A stretch of DNA of 25,673 nucleotides from Myxococcales bacterium. Its GTDB lineage: Bacteria; Myxococcota; Polyangia; Fen-1088. Every line of letters begins with the position of its first letter. Position 1 is the stretch's first letter. Shown here one piece after another: positions 16,534 to 23,794 of this stretch. The stretch spans positions 272-25,944 of the forward strand of contig PMCR01000462.1 in assembly GCA_003155465.1 (NCBI GenBank). Reading direction: 5' to 3'. Position numbers and translations under genes: made by a program. The notes beneath the pieces are model-generated. The model saw only the letters and a program-made list of their open reading frames with translations, had not been told where the DNA came from and searched no databases.

Positions 16534-17823
16534 ATGGTGTTCATCTCGACGCGAAGCGCGCGTCTGCTGACCGCGTGGTGGTTGCGCAACCGCAGCCGGG
16601 TGCTGTGGACCGCTATCGCCATTCTTGGCCTGCTGGCACTCGTCCGCTGTGGGATCGAACTGTGGCGCCTGGTGGGCGTGAGCCACTGGGTGGGCGCCGT
16701 GGATCTGAACCTACGGCACCGTGACATCCGGCACTGGTTCGGGGGCTTGCCCGTGTACACGGATCGCACGCACTCGGGATACTTGCCAGCTAGTTTCGTC
16801 CTGCTGTGGCCCCTTCTCGGCTGGCTGCCCTCGTGGCCGGCCCGCTGGTTGTGGGCAATCGTCAACCTGGCGGTTCTTGCTTTCTCGTTTCGCTTCGCGC
16901 TCCGGCACAGTGGCGCCGAGGACGGCCGCGACCGCGCCTTCTTCGTCCTCATGTTGTTGGCGCCCTACGCGGTGCCGGGAACATTGGGCAACGGTCAACT
17001 GGGCACGCTCTTGCTACCCGCACTCGTCGCGGCGCTCTGGCTGCTTGAACCGACCCATATCCATCTGGCGGTGAGCTGGCGCAAGGATCTTCTGGCCGCC
17101 GCCTTGCTGGTGTTCGCCTTGATGAAGCCCAGCCTGACCGTGCCGTTCTTCTGGATCGTGTTGCTTCGTCCGCGGCGGCTGCGTCCGACGGTCTTGGTCG
17201 GGTTGGGCTATGCCGCCGTGTCCATCCTGGCTCAGGCTCTCCGCTCGCGCCCGCTTCTCACGGACCTCGCAGACGTTCTACGCATCAGCGAAGGCGTCGT
17301 GGTCGCCGATGGCCTGGGCCATGTTCCGCGGTGGATGGCGCAGATGGGCCTGGGCGGTTGGCATCTCTGGGGCTCGGCCGTGGTGCTGGCTGCGCTGGGT
17401 GTCTGGGTGGCGCGCAACCGGGACGCTGACCTTTGGCGGCTACTGGGCGTGACCGGCATCGCCGCCCGCATCTGGATGTACCACCGACCTTACGACGATT
17501 CGCTGATCTTGCTCGCCATGATAGCGCTTTTTCGCATCGCCAAGCAGGATCGGCGAAAGGACGGAGCCGACGTCGTGGCCGGTCTACTGTTGGCCGTCGC
17601 GCTGCTGGTCGAGGTGGCCCCCGGCAGTTTCGTGTACCGCGAGTATCCATGGAACATCGCCCAGGCCCTCTGGCAGCCGCTGGTTTGGGGCGTGATGACC
17701 ATCTTCCTGTGCTCCCGATCGCTCGCGCCACTTGCTGCCGCCACGCCGCCCACAGGTCCGGCTCGCGGTCAACTCGACGGGACATGCAAAGATCGCTGCC
17801 CCGCAGTCCCATGCGTGAGATAG
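16534..17823 (+). CDS. Multi-pass membrane glycosyltransferase, GT87/DUF2029-like
   Basis: A 429-residue integral membrane protein with roughly nine to eleven hydrophobic segments, the first at about residues 24-42 (VLWTAIAILGLLALVRCGI). The first outside loop has acidic and aromatic residues (VDLNLRHRDIRHWFGGLPVY, then SGYLPASFVLLWPLLGW) as in the GT87 family of lipid-linked-sugar-dependent mannosyltransferases. Those enzymes use polyprenyl-phosphate mannose on the outer face of the inner membrane; the sugar and acceptor here are unknown. The tail after about residue 400 is a short polar extension. A family call for a hydrophobic protein by eye is less certain than for a soluble one; a general GT-C fold transferase is the alternative. 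Confidence 0.72.
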   Translation: MVFISTRSARLLTAWWLRNRSRVLWTAIAILGLLALVRCGIELWRLVGVSHWVGAVDLNLRHRDIRHWFGGLPVYTDRTHSGYLPASFVLLWPLLGWLPSWPARWLWAIVNLAVLAFSFRFALRHSGAEDGRDRAFFVLMLLAPYAVPGTLGNGQLGTLLLPALVAALWLLEPTHIHLAVSWRKDLLAAALLVFALMKPSLTVPFFWIVLLRPRRLRPTVLVGLGYAAVSILAQALRSRPLLTDLADVLRISEGVVVADGLGHVPRWMAQMGLGGWHLWGSAVVLAALGVWVARNRDADLWRLLGVTGIAARIWMYHRPYDDSLILLAMIALFRIAKQDRRKDGADVVAGLLLAVALLVEVAPGSFVYREYPWNIAQALWQPLVWGVMTIFLCSRSLAPLAAATPPTGPARGQLDGTCKDRCPAVPCVR

Positions 17824-17866
17824 TGTTCGCCCACGCAACGAGGTTGCAGCGACCAGGGAGGACACC

Positions 17867-18523
17867 ATGAAGCGAAACGCACTTCTTTTCGGGGCCGGAG
17901 CAATGTTTCTGGCCGCCGCCTGTAGCGAGCAGGCACCGCGGCCCCAGGCCGAGCCCGCGGCAGCCCCTGCCAAACCCGCCTCGCCCGCACGTGCCGCGGA
18001 CGCAGGCCCGGCCACCGACGCGCGACCCGCTGATGCGCGTTTGGGCATGATGGAGCGCCACGCGATTTGGAAAGCGAAGAAGGAGGCAGACGAGAAACTG
18101 GCTGCCCAGCTCGCGGCCGAGGAGCAAGCCCGCTTGCTCAAGTTCGACAAGAGCAAGATGCCCAAACATCTGGCCTTGTTCGCCTTCGAGAAGAAGACCC
18201 GCAAGGTGCTCGACGAGGCGGCCGAGAAGTTGAAGGGCAAACCCGACGCACGCGCAGGGCTCGCGAAGCTGGTGGCCTCACAGCGCAAGGGCATCGAGGC
18301 CCAGGCCAAGATCCTGCGCGCCATGGATCCACAAGGTGGCAATTCCAACATCGCCACTGACCACGACGTCAGCCTGAACTCTCTGGCCAACGACTATCCC
18401 GAGGCCATCGCGGCTTCCTTCCAAGGCGACGAAAAGCCGCTCCAAGATGCGCGCGCAGAACTCGACAAGCGCGAGAAGAAGATCGCCTCCTGGCTGGCAG
18501 AGCTGAAGAGCGGCAAGAAGTAG
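17867..18523 (+). CDS. Small lipoprotein with charged helical body, unknown function
   Basis: The protein has 218 residues. It has a lipoprotein signal peptide ending at Cys19 (FLAAAC), an Ala/Pro-rich spacer (about 20-50) and then a Lys/Glu/Ala-rich region with long predicted helices (AIWKAKKEADEKLAAQLAAEE; ELDKREKKIASWLAEL). I recognise no domain. AGGGAGGA at 17855-17862 gives a strong ribosome site four bases before the ATG. It starts 43 bases after the glycosyltransferase gene and could be cotranscribed with it. Confidence 0.78.
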   Translation: MKRNALLFGAGAMFLAAACSEQAPRPQAEPAAAPAKPASPARAADAGPATDARPADARLGMMERHAIWKAKKEADEKLAAQLAAEEQARLLKFDKSKMPKHLALFAFEKKTRKVLDEAAEKLKGKPDARAGLAKLVASQRKGIEAQAKILRAMDPQGGNSNIATDHDVSLNSLANDYPEAIAASFQGDEKPLQDARAELDKREKKIASWLAELKSGKK

Positions 18524-18549
18524 TTCATGACCAAGGGAAAGAAGCCCGA

Positions 18550-18626
18550 CCATACCGCCATACCTCACCAAGGTTCCGCCACACGCCATACCTCACCGGA
18601 CCCGGCCATACCGGCCAGGCCATACC
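18550..18626 (+). repeat. Cluster of five CCATACC repeats
   Basis: CCATACC occurs at 18550, 18558, 18586, 18606 and 18620. Two copies extend to an identical 14-mer CGCCATACCTCACC (18556-18569 and 18584-18597). The cluster begins 27 bases after the small lipoprotein stop and directly precedes the transposase-like remnant. Spacing is irregular, so it is neither a CRISPR nor a simple minisatellite. Confidence 0.8.
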
Positions 18627-18627
18627 T

Positions 18628-18906
18628 CGCGACGCCATCGACCTGCATTTCCGGCGCGCGCCCGGGTACGAGCGCCTGAGCCAGGCCGAGTACTCCAAGC
18701 GTCTGCGCGACAAAGTCGCCGAGAGCGAAAAGAAAGCCGCCACTGAGCGCCGCAAGCAGGGCATCAAGCTTCTCGGTCGCAGGGGTGTGCTGAGCCAACG
18801 CTGGAACGCGCATCCGGGGACGCGCGAGCCTCGCCGGAAGCTCTCGCCGCGTGTAGCCTGCAAGAACACCTGGGCGCGGGTCGAGGCCCTGCAGCGCAAC
18901 CAGCGG
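18628..18906 (+). pseudogene. Transposase-like remnant (C-terminal part only)
   Basis: This frame reads a charged sequence with AIDLHFRRAPGYERLSQAEY, then RRKQGIKLLGRRGVLSQRW, then TREPRRKLSPRVACKNTWAR and VEALQRNQR. It resembles, from memory, the tail of transposases annotated in myxobacterial genomes (REP-associated tyrosine transposase type). There is no start codon or catalytic half upstream, and the similarity stops abruptly after QRNQR at 18906, 27 bases before the end of the convergent kinase gene. The frame then runs on antisense to the kinase. I read it as a truncated, inactive relic; the transposase assignment is the weak part. Confidence 0.45.
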
Positions 18907-18932
18907 CCCCATCCACAAGCAGGAAGCAGTCG

Positions 18933-21491
18933 CTATTCCACCACCAACGCGTTGAAGGCGGCGACCAGGCGACGGCAGGCGCCGAGCGCGGCGAATTCGC
19001 TGCGCGGCTTGCCATCTGCGGGTCGCACCACGGCCATGGTGTCCTGCGCTGCCTTCATGAAATCGTTGGCCCCGGTGGTGCGGGCCATCTCCGCGCGTGC
19101 GCTCTCGGCATAGTCGAGGAACATCGTGTAGATGTCGCCAAGAGCGTTGGCCCGCTCGTCGACTGGCTGCCGAGCCGGCGGATCAGACTTCATCGCGCGC
19201 AGCCAGGCGTTCGCACCCAGGGCAAATCGGCGCATGTGCCAGGCGGCCTTGCGCGTTTCGAGATTCTCCTGCAAAGCCAGCTCCTGCCATTGCCATTCGC
19301 TGCGCGCGGCCAGAAGCTCGGCCCGCAAGGCCGCGCTTGCGCGCATGACCGCGTCCAGCTTCTGTCCTGCCTGCACCGCGGAAAGGTAGCCGTCACCCGC
19401 GCCCTCGAGCGCGGGGATGGCGGGAGGCAGATCACGCGCCTCGCGCACCAGGGTCCGGCAGCGGGTCAGGTCCTCGCCGTGCAGGCGGACGCGGGCTCCT
19501 GCCGCGGTCTTGTCGCTCCCGCTGCCCTCGCTGGTGTCGCTCGCGGCCGCCAGGCACTGTGCGTACTTGTCCAGCTTGGCGAGAGCCCCGTCGATCTCGT
19601 CCGATGGGCGCGCTGATTCGGGATAACCGACTGACAGCTCGGCAGGCGCGGGCGGTGGGTCGAGAGGTGAGGGCGGCACCAACAGGTGGTTCATGCGCAC
19701 CACCAGCTTGAGCCCAGGCTTGGCTTCGAACGAGAACCGGCGGGTCAGACGCCCAAGGGCGGTCGCGTTGAGCAGGTGGGACGTGGCCGAGTCAAGCGCA
19801 AGCTCGCGCTTGCTGGTGGGGATGTGATCGATTTGAACATTCGTGTCCGGCGGATCCAGCACCAGCGTCACCTTATGCATGACACCCTTGGCGCCGGCGG
19901 GCACGCTCCCGGCAGAACGGTCCTGCGACCTGGTTTGCCAGAAGTGATACCCGACCCGCGCAGCGGCAAGCACACCAAGTCCGATCCCGAGCTCGATGAG
20001 CAGCCTGCGGGTGCGCGCAGACAAGACCTGCTCGGGTGCCAGAGATCCTGGGGTTTGGCCGGGCGGCCTGGCGCGCGGACGCTCGACAATCGAGGTAGGT
20101 GGCGCCTGGTCGAGCGACCGCGCCAGGGCGGGCCATTGAGCCTCATCGCCGCGCGCAGAAGCCGATCCGCCCGCCGCCAGGTAGCGGCGGTCGTCATCTT
20201 CCAGGCGCGGCTGCGTCTGGCGCCGGACCTCTTGGCGAGGCGGCGCGCTTGCCCGAACCGGCTGTCTGGGGGGAGGCGAAGATCCCCAGCGGGTGCCGCC
20301 CAATTCCAGCGGAGCTTCCTGCTCGGGCGGGGGCGCGAACCTGTCGCCTCCCGGGCCGCCAACCATGCGCGGCCGTCCCGGCGCCAGCGGCCGGGCCGCC
20401 TGGGGAGGAGGAACGTTCTCCAGCAGGGAGAAGCCGGGCGCCGAGGCTTCCTGCCCGTCCAGGGTGGACAGCGTGAGTGGCAAAGCATCGCCAGGCCGTC
20501 CGATGGTTATCGGGGCCGGCGTCACCTCGATGTCACCGCCGCTGATTGCATCGCGCATGGCCGCCGCCGACGGGAATCGCTGCTTGAGGTCGCGGTCCAG
20601 CGCACGCGCGATGGCCGCTTCGATATGGGGTGGTATGTCGGGTCGCAGCGCGCGCGGCGCCGGGTACTTGCCCTCCAGCACGGCACCCAGGATGGCGGCG
20701 TAGCTTTGACCCGAGAAGGGCGTCCGGCCACACAGCATCTCGTACAACACCACGCCGGCTGCGTAGATGTCCGTGCGGTGGTCGATCTCCGCCACCTGGC
20801 CGATGGCCTGCTCCGGCGACATGTAGAGAGGCGTGCCCATGACCGTGCCCACCATGGTCCCGGTCATGGTCGCTGAACTCACCTGGCCGGGCTGGCGCGC
20901 CGAGATCCTTTTTGCGATGCCAAAGTCGACGATCTTGACGAAGTTGGGACGATCCTCCGTGTTGATGACGAAGATGTTGTCGGGTTTGAGGTCGCGATGG
21001 ACGATGCCGTGCTTGTGGGCTGCTGACAGGCCACCCAGCACTTGTGTCATCAGATTCACAGCCAGGGACATCGGCATGAGCGGACTCTGCTGCTGCAGTT
21101 CGGTGAGTGGCCTGCCATCGAGCAGCTCCATGACCATGAACAGCAGCCCGTCGGGCGTGCGGCCCAGGTCGAAGACGTCGATGATGTGTGGATGGCCGAT
21201 GGCGCTGGCGGCTCGGGCCTCGCGTTCAAAGCGGGTGGCCAGGTCAACGTCGTTGCTCATCTCCTGGCGCAGCGTCTTGACCGCCACTCTGCGGTCGAGC
21301 GCGATGTGCAGCCCCTCGTAGACCACCCCCATGGCGCCGCGGCCGATCTCGCGAATGATCTTGTACTTGTCGTCGAGAGTCTGGCCGACGGTCAGACCGG
21401 CGGAAGGCGGGGGCGTGCCTATCTCCCTGCCTGTCACCGGGCAGTGGCTGGCGTCGGGCGGATGGCTCTCACCGCAATGCATACAGGCCAC
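18933..21491 (-). CDS. Transmembrane Ser/Thr protein kinase (Hanks type) with Cys-rich N-terminus
   Basis: The protein has 852 residues. A short Cys/His cluster (C3, C6, H16, C17; CMHCGESH) may be a zinc ribbon. The kinase domain spans about 43-315: glycine loop GRGAMGVV (50-57), VAVK with K72, E91, HRDLKPDN (catalytic D167), DFG (189-191), and a Thr-rich activation loop ending in GTPLYMSPEQA. A Pro/Arg-rich linker (about 320-495) leads to one weakly hydrophobic membrane segment (about 497-516, LLIELGIGLGVLAAARVGYH). An extracytoplasmic part of about 330 residues follows, with no recognised domain and a helical look. All catalytic residues are present, so it should be active. It has no adjacent phosphatase; the FHA protein in the window could be a partner (inference). 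Confidence 0.93.
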   Translation of the reverse strand: MACMHCGESHPPDASHCPVTGREIGTPPPSAGLTVGQTLDDKYKIIREIGRGAMGVVYEGLHIALDRRVAVKTLRQEMSNDVDLATRFEREARAASAIGHPHIIDVFDLGRTPDGLLFMVMELLDGRPLTELQQQSPLMPMSLAVNLMTQVLGGLSAAHKHGIVHRDLKPDNIFVINTEDRPNFVKIVDFGIAKRISARQPGQVSSATMTGTMVGTVMGTPLYMSPEQAIGQVAEIDHRTDIYAAGVVLYEMLCGRTPFSGQSYAAILGAVLEGKYPAPRALRPDIPPHIEAAIARALDRDLKQRFPSAAAMRDAISGGDIEVTPAPITIGRPGDALPLTLSTLDGQEASAPGFSLLENVPPPQAARPLAPGRPRMVGGPGGDRFAPPPEQEAPLELGGTRWGSSPPPRQPVRASAPPRQEVRRQTQPRLEDDDRRYLAAGGSASARGDEAQWPALARSLDQAPPTSIVERPRARPPGQTPGSLAPEQVLSARTRRLLIELGIGLGVLAAARVGYHFWQTRSQDRSAGSVPAGAKGVMHKVTLVLDPPDTNVQIDHIPTSKRELALDSATSHLLNATALGRLTRRFSFEAKPGLKLVVRMNHLLVPPSPLDPPPAPAELSVGYPESARPSDEIDGALAKLDKYAQCLAAASDTSEGSGSDKTAAGARVRLHGEDLTRCRTLVREARDLPPAIPALEGAGDGYLSAVQAGQKLDAVMRASAALRAELLAARSEWQWQELALQENLETRKAAWHMRRFALGANAWLRAMKSDPPARQPVDERANALGDIYTMFLDYAESARAEMARTTGANDFMKAAQDTMAVVRPADGKPRSEFAALGACRRLVAAFNALVVE

Positions 21492-21694
21492 GGGCCCAGG
21501 ATATCAGCAGCGTTGCGACCTGTCAGTATGGCTCATGCCTAGCGTCATCAGGCGCAAGAGAACGTTTACTTCCCAACACGTGAGGTGGTGGATTCCTACC
21601 ACCGTGGAGTGGATCACGGACCCTGAGCAAGTAGTTTTGATAAGTTAGCCCGGCGTGATCACTGGCGCGCCACTTGCTGCTGTGGGTAGGTGTG
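21492..21694. other. Divergent intergenic region, no gene seen
   Basis: This 203-base gap between the kinase and HAD starts should hold both promoters. A small hairpin (GGTGGT at 21584-21589 pairing with ACCACC at 21598-21603, eight-base loop) is the only structure seen. No convincing -35/-10 pair was found. Confidence 0.4.
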
Positions 21695-22432
21695 ATGCTA
21701 GGTAACACGGCTTCAGCTTCCCGCCCCGATTCTAGAACCTCCGTATCGGCGTCTCCGCGTCGCGCGGCGAGCCTGGCCCTGCCCAAGGTTCTGCTTTGCG
21801 ATCTGGACGGGACCCTCATCGACACCATGCCAGTCCTTGCCGATCTGGCCACCGAGGTCATGACGGGTATGTACGGCATCCCGCGGGCCTTGGCCCGCGA
21901 GTTGTACCTGGCAACCTGTGGTTTGCCATTTGCCGAGCAGCTTGAGGACATCTTCCCGGGCGATGCGCGCAATCCCACCGCTTCCGATCTGTTCGAGGGC
22001 CGCAAACCTGCGCGCTGTGGTGCCGCGCGCATGCTCGAGAATACCCAAGCCTGCCTTTTCGAGTTGCAGACTCGCGGCGTGCGCATCGCCGTCTCGTCCA
22101 ACAACGGACGCGAGAACGTGGAAGCTTTCGCGCGTCTTTCGGGCTTCCCTTTTGACTTGGTCATGGGGTACGGCAATGGGCTGGCCAAGGGCCGCCCGCA
22201 TATCGAGCTGGCCGAGCGAACATTCTGTGTGGACCGCCACGAGATGCTATTCGTGGGCGATTCACTGCACGATGGAGAGATTGCGTACCTGGCGAAGATT
22301 CCCTTTGTGGGGTTGGCCGGGACCTTCTCCAAGGAGCGTTTCACCCTGCGCTTCCCGGGGCAGCCGGTGATTGGTCGTTTCGCCGAACTCCTTGATCTTC
22401 TACCAGCGTCGCGGGCCGTGGCGGTCGGCTAG
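21695..22432 (+). CDS. HAD-superfamily phosphatase (beta-phosphoglucomutase/phosphoglycolate phosphatase type)
   Basis: The protein has 245 residues. HAD motif 1 is CDLDGTLID (nucleophile D36, acid D38), a helical cap follows (residues about 45-115), motif 2 is AVSSNNG, the lysine is in GLAKGRP and motif 4 is FVGDSLHDGEIA. It should remove phosphate from a small sugar or alditol phosphate. The ATG at 21695 is my choice; a TTG at 21674 would add seven hydrophobic residues. About 30 poorly conserved residues precede motif 1 in either case, so the real start may be even later. It ends six bases before the cytidylyltransferase-like gene, so the two form an operon and probably act on one pathway. 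Confidence 0.87.
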   Translation: MLGNTASASRPDSRTSVSASPRRAASLALPKVLLCDLDGTLIDTMPVLADLATEVMTGMYGIPRALARELYLATCGLPFAEQLEDIFPGDARNPTASDLFEGRKPARCGAARMLENTQACLFELQTRGVRIAVSSNNGRENVEAFARLSGFPFDLVMGYGNGLAKGRPHIELAERTFCVDRHEMLFVGDSLHDGEIAYLAKIPFVGLAGTFSKERFTLRFPGQPVIGRFAELLDLLPASRAVAVG

Positions 22433-22438
22433 GCCGTC

Positions 22439-23176
22439 GTGCAAGTCGTCCTTCTGGCCGCGGGCCTCGGCAGCCGACTGGGCGCGCTGACCAAGGACAT
22501 TCCCAAGGCCCTGGTGGCCGTGGCGGGAAAGCCGCTCATGTTCCACGCGCTGGAGTTCGCGGCCCGGCTGCGGCCGGCACAGGTTTTGGTGGTGGCCGGC
22601 TACGGTTTTCCCCTGGTGGCGCGTGCGCTCGACCAGGGCCAGGCGCGGAGCCCGGCTTTGGCCGGCCTAGCCATCGAACTAGTCGAAAACACCAGCTTTC
22701 GTGACGGCAACCTCATTTCGCTACTGGCGGCACGGCCGCGGGTGAGCGAGGGCTTCGTTTTGCTCAACGTGGACCACATCTACCGGGCCAGCATCGCCCG
22801 CGTGGTGGCGCCGGACGTGGCGGAGGTCACGGCCTTCATCGACACCGACCGCAATTTGGGGGCCGACGACATGAAGGTCGAACGCGGGCCCGACGGCCGT
22901 GTCCGCCGCATCGCCAAGACTCTGACCAAGTTCGATGCCGGCTACGTGGGTATGACCCGCGTGCCCACGTCCGCGCTGCCCAGGTACTGGCAGACGGCCG
23001 ATGCGGCCCTGGCCGAGGAAGGACGCGCCATTCACGTCGAGCGCATCTTGGGCCGCCTCGCCGAGAGCGACGCGGCTCCTCTCTGTCGAGACATCAGCGG
23101 CCACGGCTGGCTGGAGGTTGACACCGCCGAAGAGCGCGCGGCGGCGGAGCAAGCCCTGCTGGCCGCCAAGGCCTAG
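22439..23176 (+). CDS. Nucleotidyltransferase, inositol-1-phosphate cytidylyltransferase/LicC-like
   Basis: The protein has 245 residues from a GTG. The nucleotide-binding signature is VVLLAAGLGSRLGALTKDIP with Lys23, then GKPLM. NVDHIYR (metal-binding Asp112) and the later IDTDRNLGADDMKVERG and KTLTKFDAGYVGM match what I remember of CTP:inositol-1-phosphate cytidylyltransferases. Those enzymes make CDP-inositol for phosphodiester-linked inositols or lipids; phosphocholine cytidylyltransferase (LicC) is a near alternative. The GTG start sits six bases after the HAD stop and lacks a strong ribosome site, suggesting translational coupling. No membrane partner (CDP-alcohol phosphatidyltransferase) is fused or adjacent. 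Confidence 0.82.
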   Translation: MQVVLLAAGLGSRLGALTKDIPKALVAVAGKPLMFHALEFAARLRPAQVLVVAGYGFPLVARALDQGQARSPALAGLAIELVENTSFRDGNLISLLAARPRVSEGFVLLNVDHIYRASIARVVAPDVAEVTAFIDTDRNLGADDMKVERGPDGRVRRIAKTLTKFDAGYVGMTRVPTSALPRYWQTADAALAEEGRAIHVERILGRLAESDAAPLCRDISGHGWLEVDTAEERAAAEQALLAAKA

Positions 23177-23282
23177 CGCGCCGCCCGTCTGAATCTCCAC
23201 GCGGGGAAGCGCGTTCCGCCCTTCCCACATGCGGATTGCGGAGGGCCAGGGGAACACAACTCGAAAGGATTCATGATGTTCA

Positions 23283-23573
23283 AGCGATCGACCCGCGGCG
23301 CAGAAGTACTATCGGACCGGAAACCGCCAGGCCCTGCGCAACCAAATCATCGCGGCCAAGCGTTGGGCGGTCGCCAACAACGTGCCCGTGATCTGCAACC
23401 AATTCGGCGCCTATGACCAAAACTCGCGGCTGGAGGATCGGGCGCGATACTTGACCGACGTTGCTTCGATCTTCGAGGAGTTGGAAATTCCCTGACAACA
23501 GTGGTTCATGATCATGGGCAAGAATGGAACCGTGATTCCGGAATACACGGCCGCCATGCGTTTTGGGCAATAG
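23283..23573 (+). pseudogene. C-terminal remnant of a glycoside hydrolase family 5 cellulase, disrupted
   Basis: From about 23301 the frame reads YYRTGNRQALRNQIIAAKRW, then NNVPVICNQFGAYD, SRLEDRARYLTDVASIFEEL and, after a stop, QQWFMIMGKNGTVIPEYTAA and a final stop at 23571-23573. This is the last part of a GH5 TIM barrel, where the nucleophile normally lies in a P-V-x-C-N-E-F-G motif. Here the Glu codon is CAA (Gln, 23400-23402), and a TGA at 23493-23495 stands where a Trp (TGG) is expected before QQWF. The N-terminal two-thirds of the gene, with the acid/base Glu, is absent. An AAAGGA and ATG-ATG (23273) lie just upstream but in another frame, perhaps the old gene start after deletion. Confidence 0.75.
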
Positions 23574-23794
23574 CGGTCTTCGGGTGACGAGAGGATCAAC
23601 CGAGTGACGCTGTAGCTCGGCCTGGCACGGCACGCCACGGTTGCTCGTGAATGTGGGACCTTTCCCCACTGCGGCGACATCAGCCCACCTGAGTCGAGCA
23701 CGCAATTGCCGGACGAACTTGCTAGACTCAACATCGACAGAGACCATCGGGCGTGGGTCCGAATGGCTTGCCCTTGCTTGGGAGGCTTCCTCCA
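23574..23794. other. Intergenic region before the DUF4215 gene, no gene seen
   Basis: This 221-base gap holds no coding sequence I can support. It ends with a clear ribosome site, GGGAGG (23780-23785), nine bases before the ATG at 23795. I found no convincing promoter pair or terminator. Confidence 0.4.

Noticed and set aside
16440..16952. N-terminal extension of the epimerase by 171 codons
   Set aside because: It runs under the divergent glycosyltransferase gene; the Rossmann strand starts at the GTG at 16439 with a ribosome site.
18550..18626. CRISPR array
   Set aside because: Repeat units are only 7-14 bases and the spacing is irregular, with no cas genes nearby.
19686..20876. 396-codon plus-strand frame opposite the kinase
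   Set aside because: The minus strand has an intact Hanks kinase with all catalytic motifs; this is a shadow.
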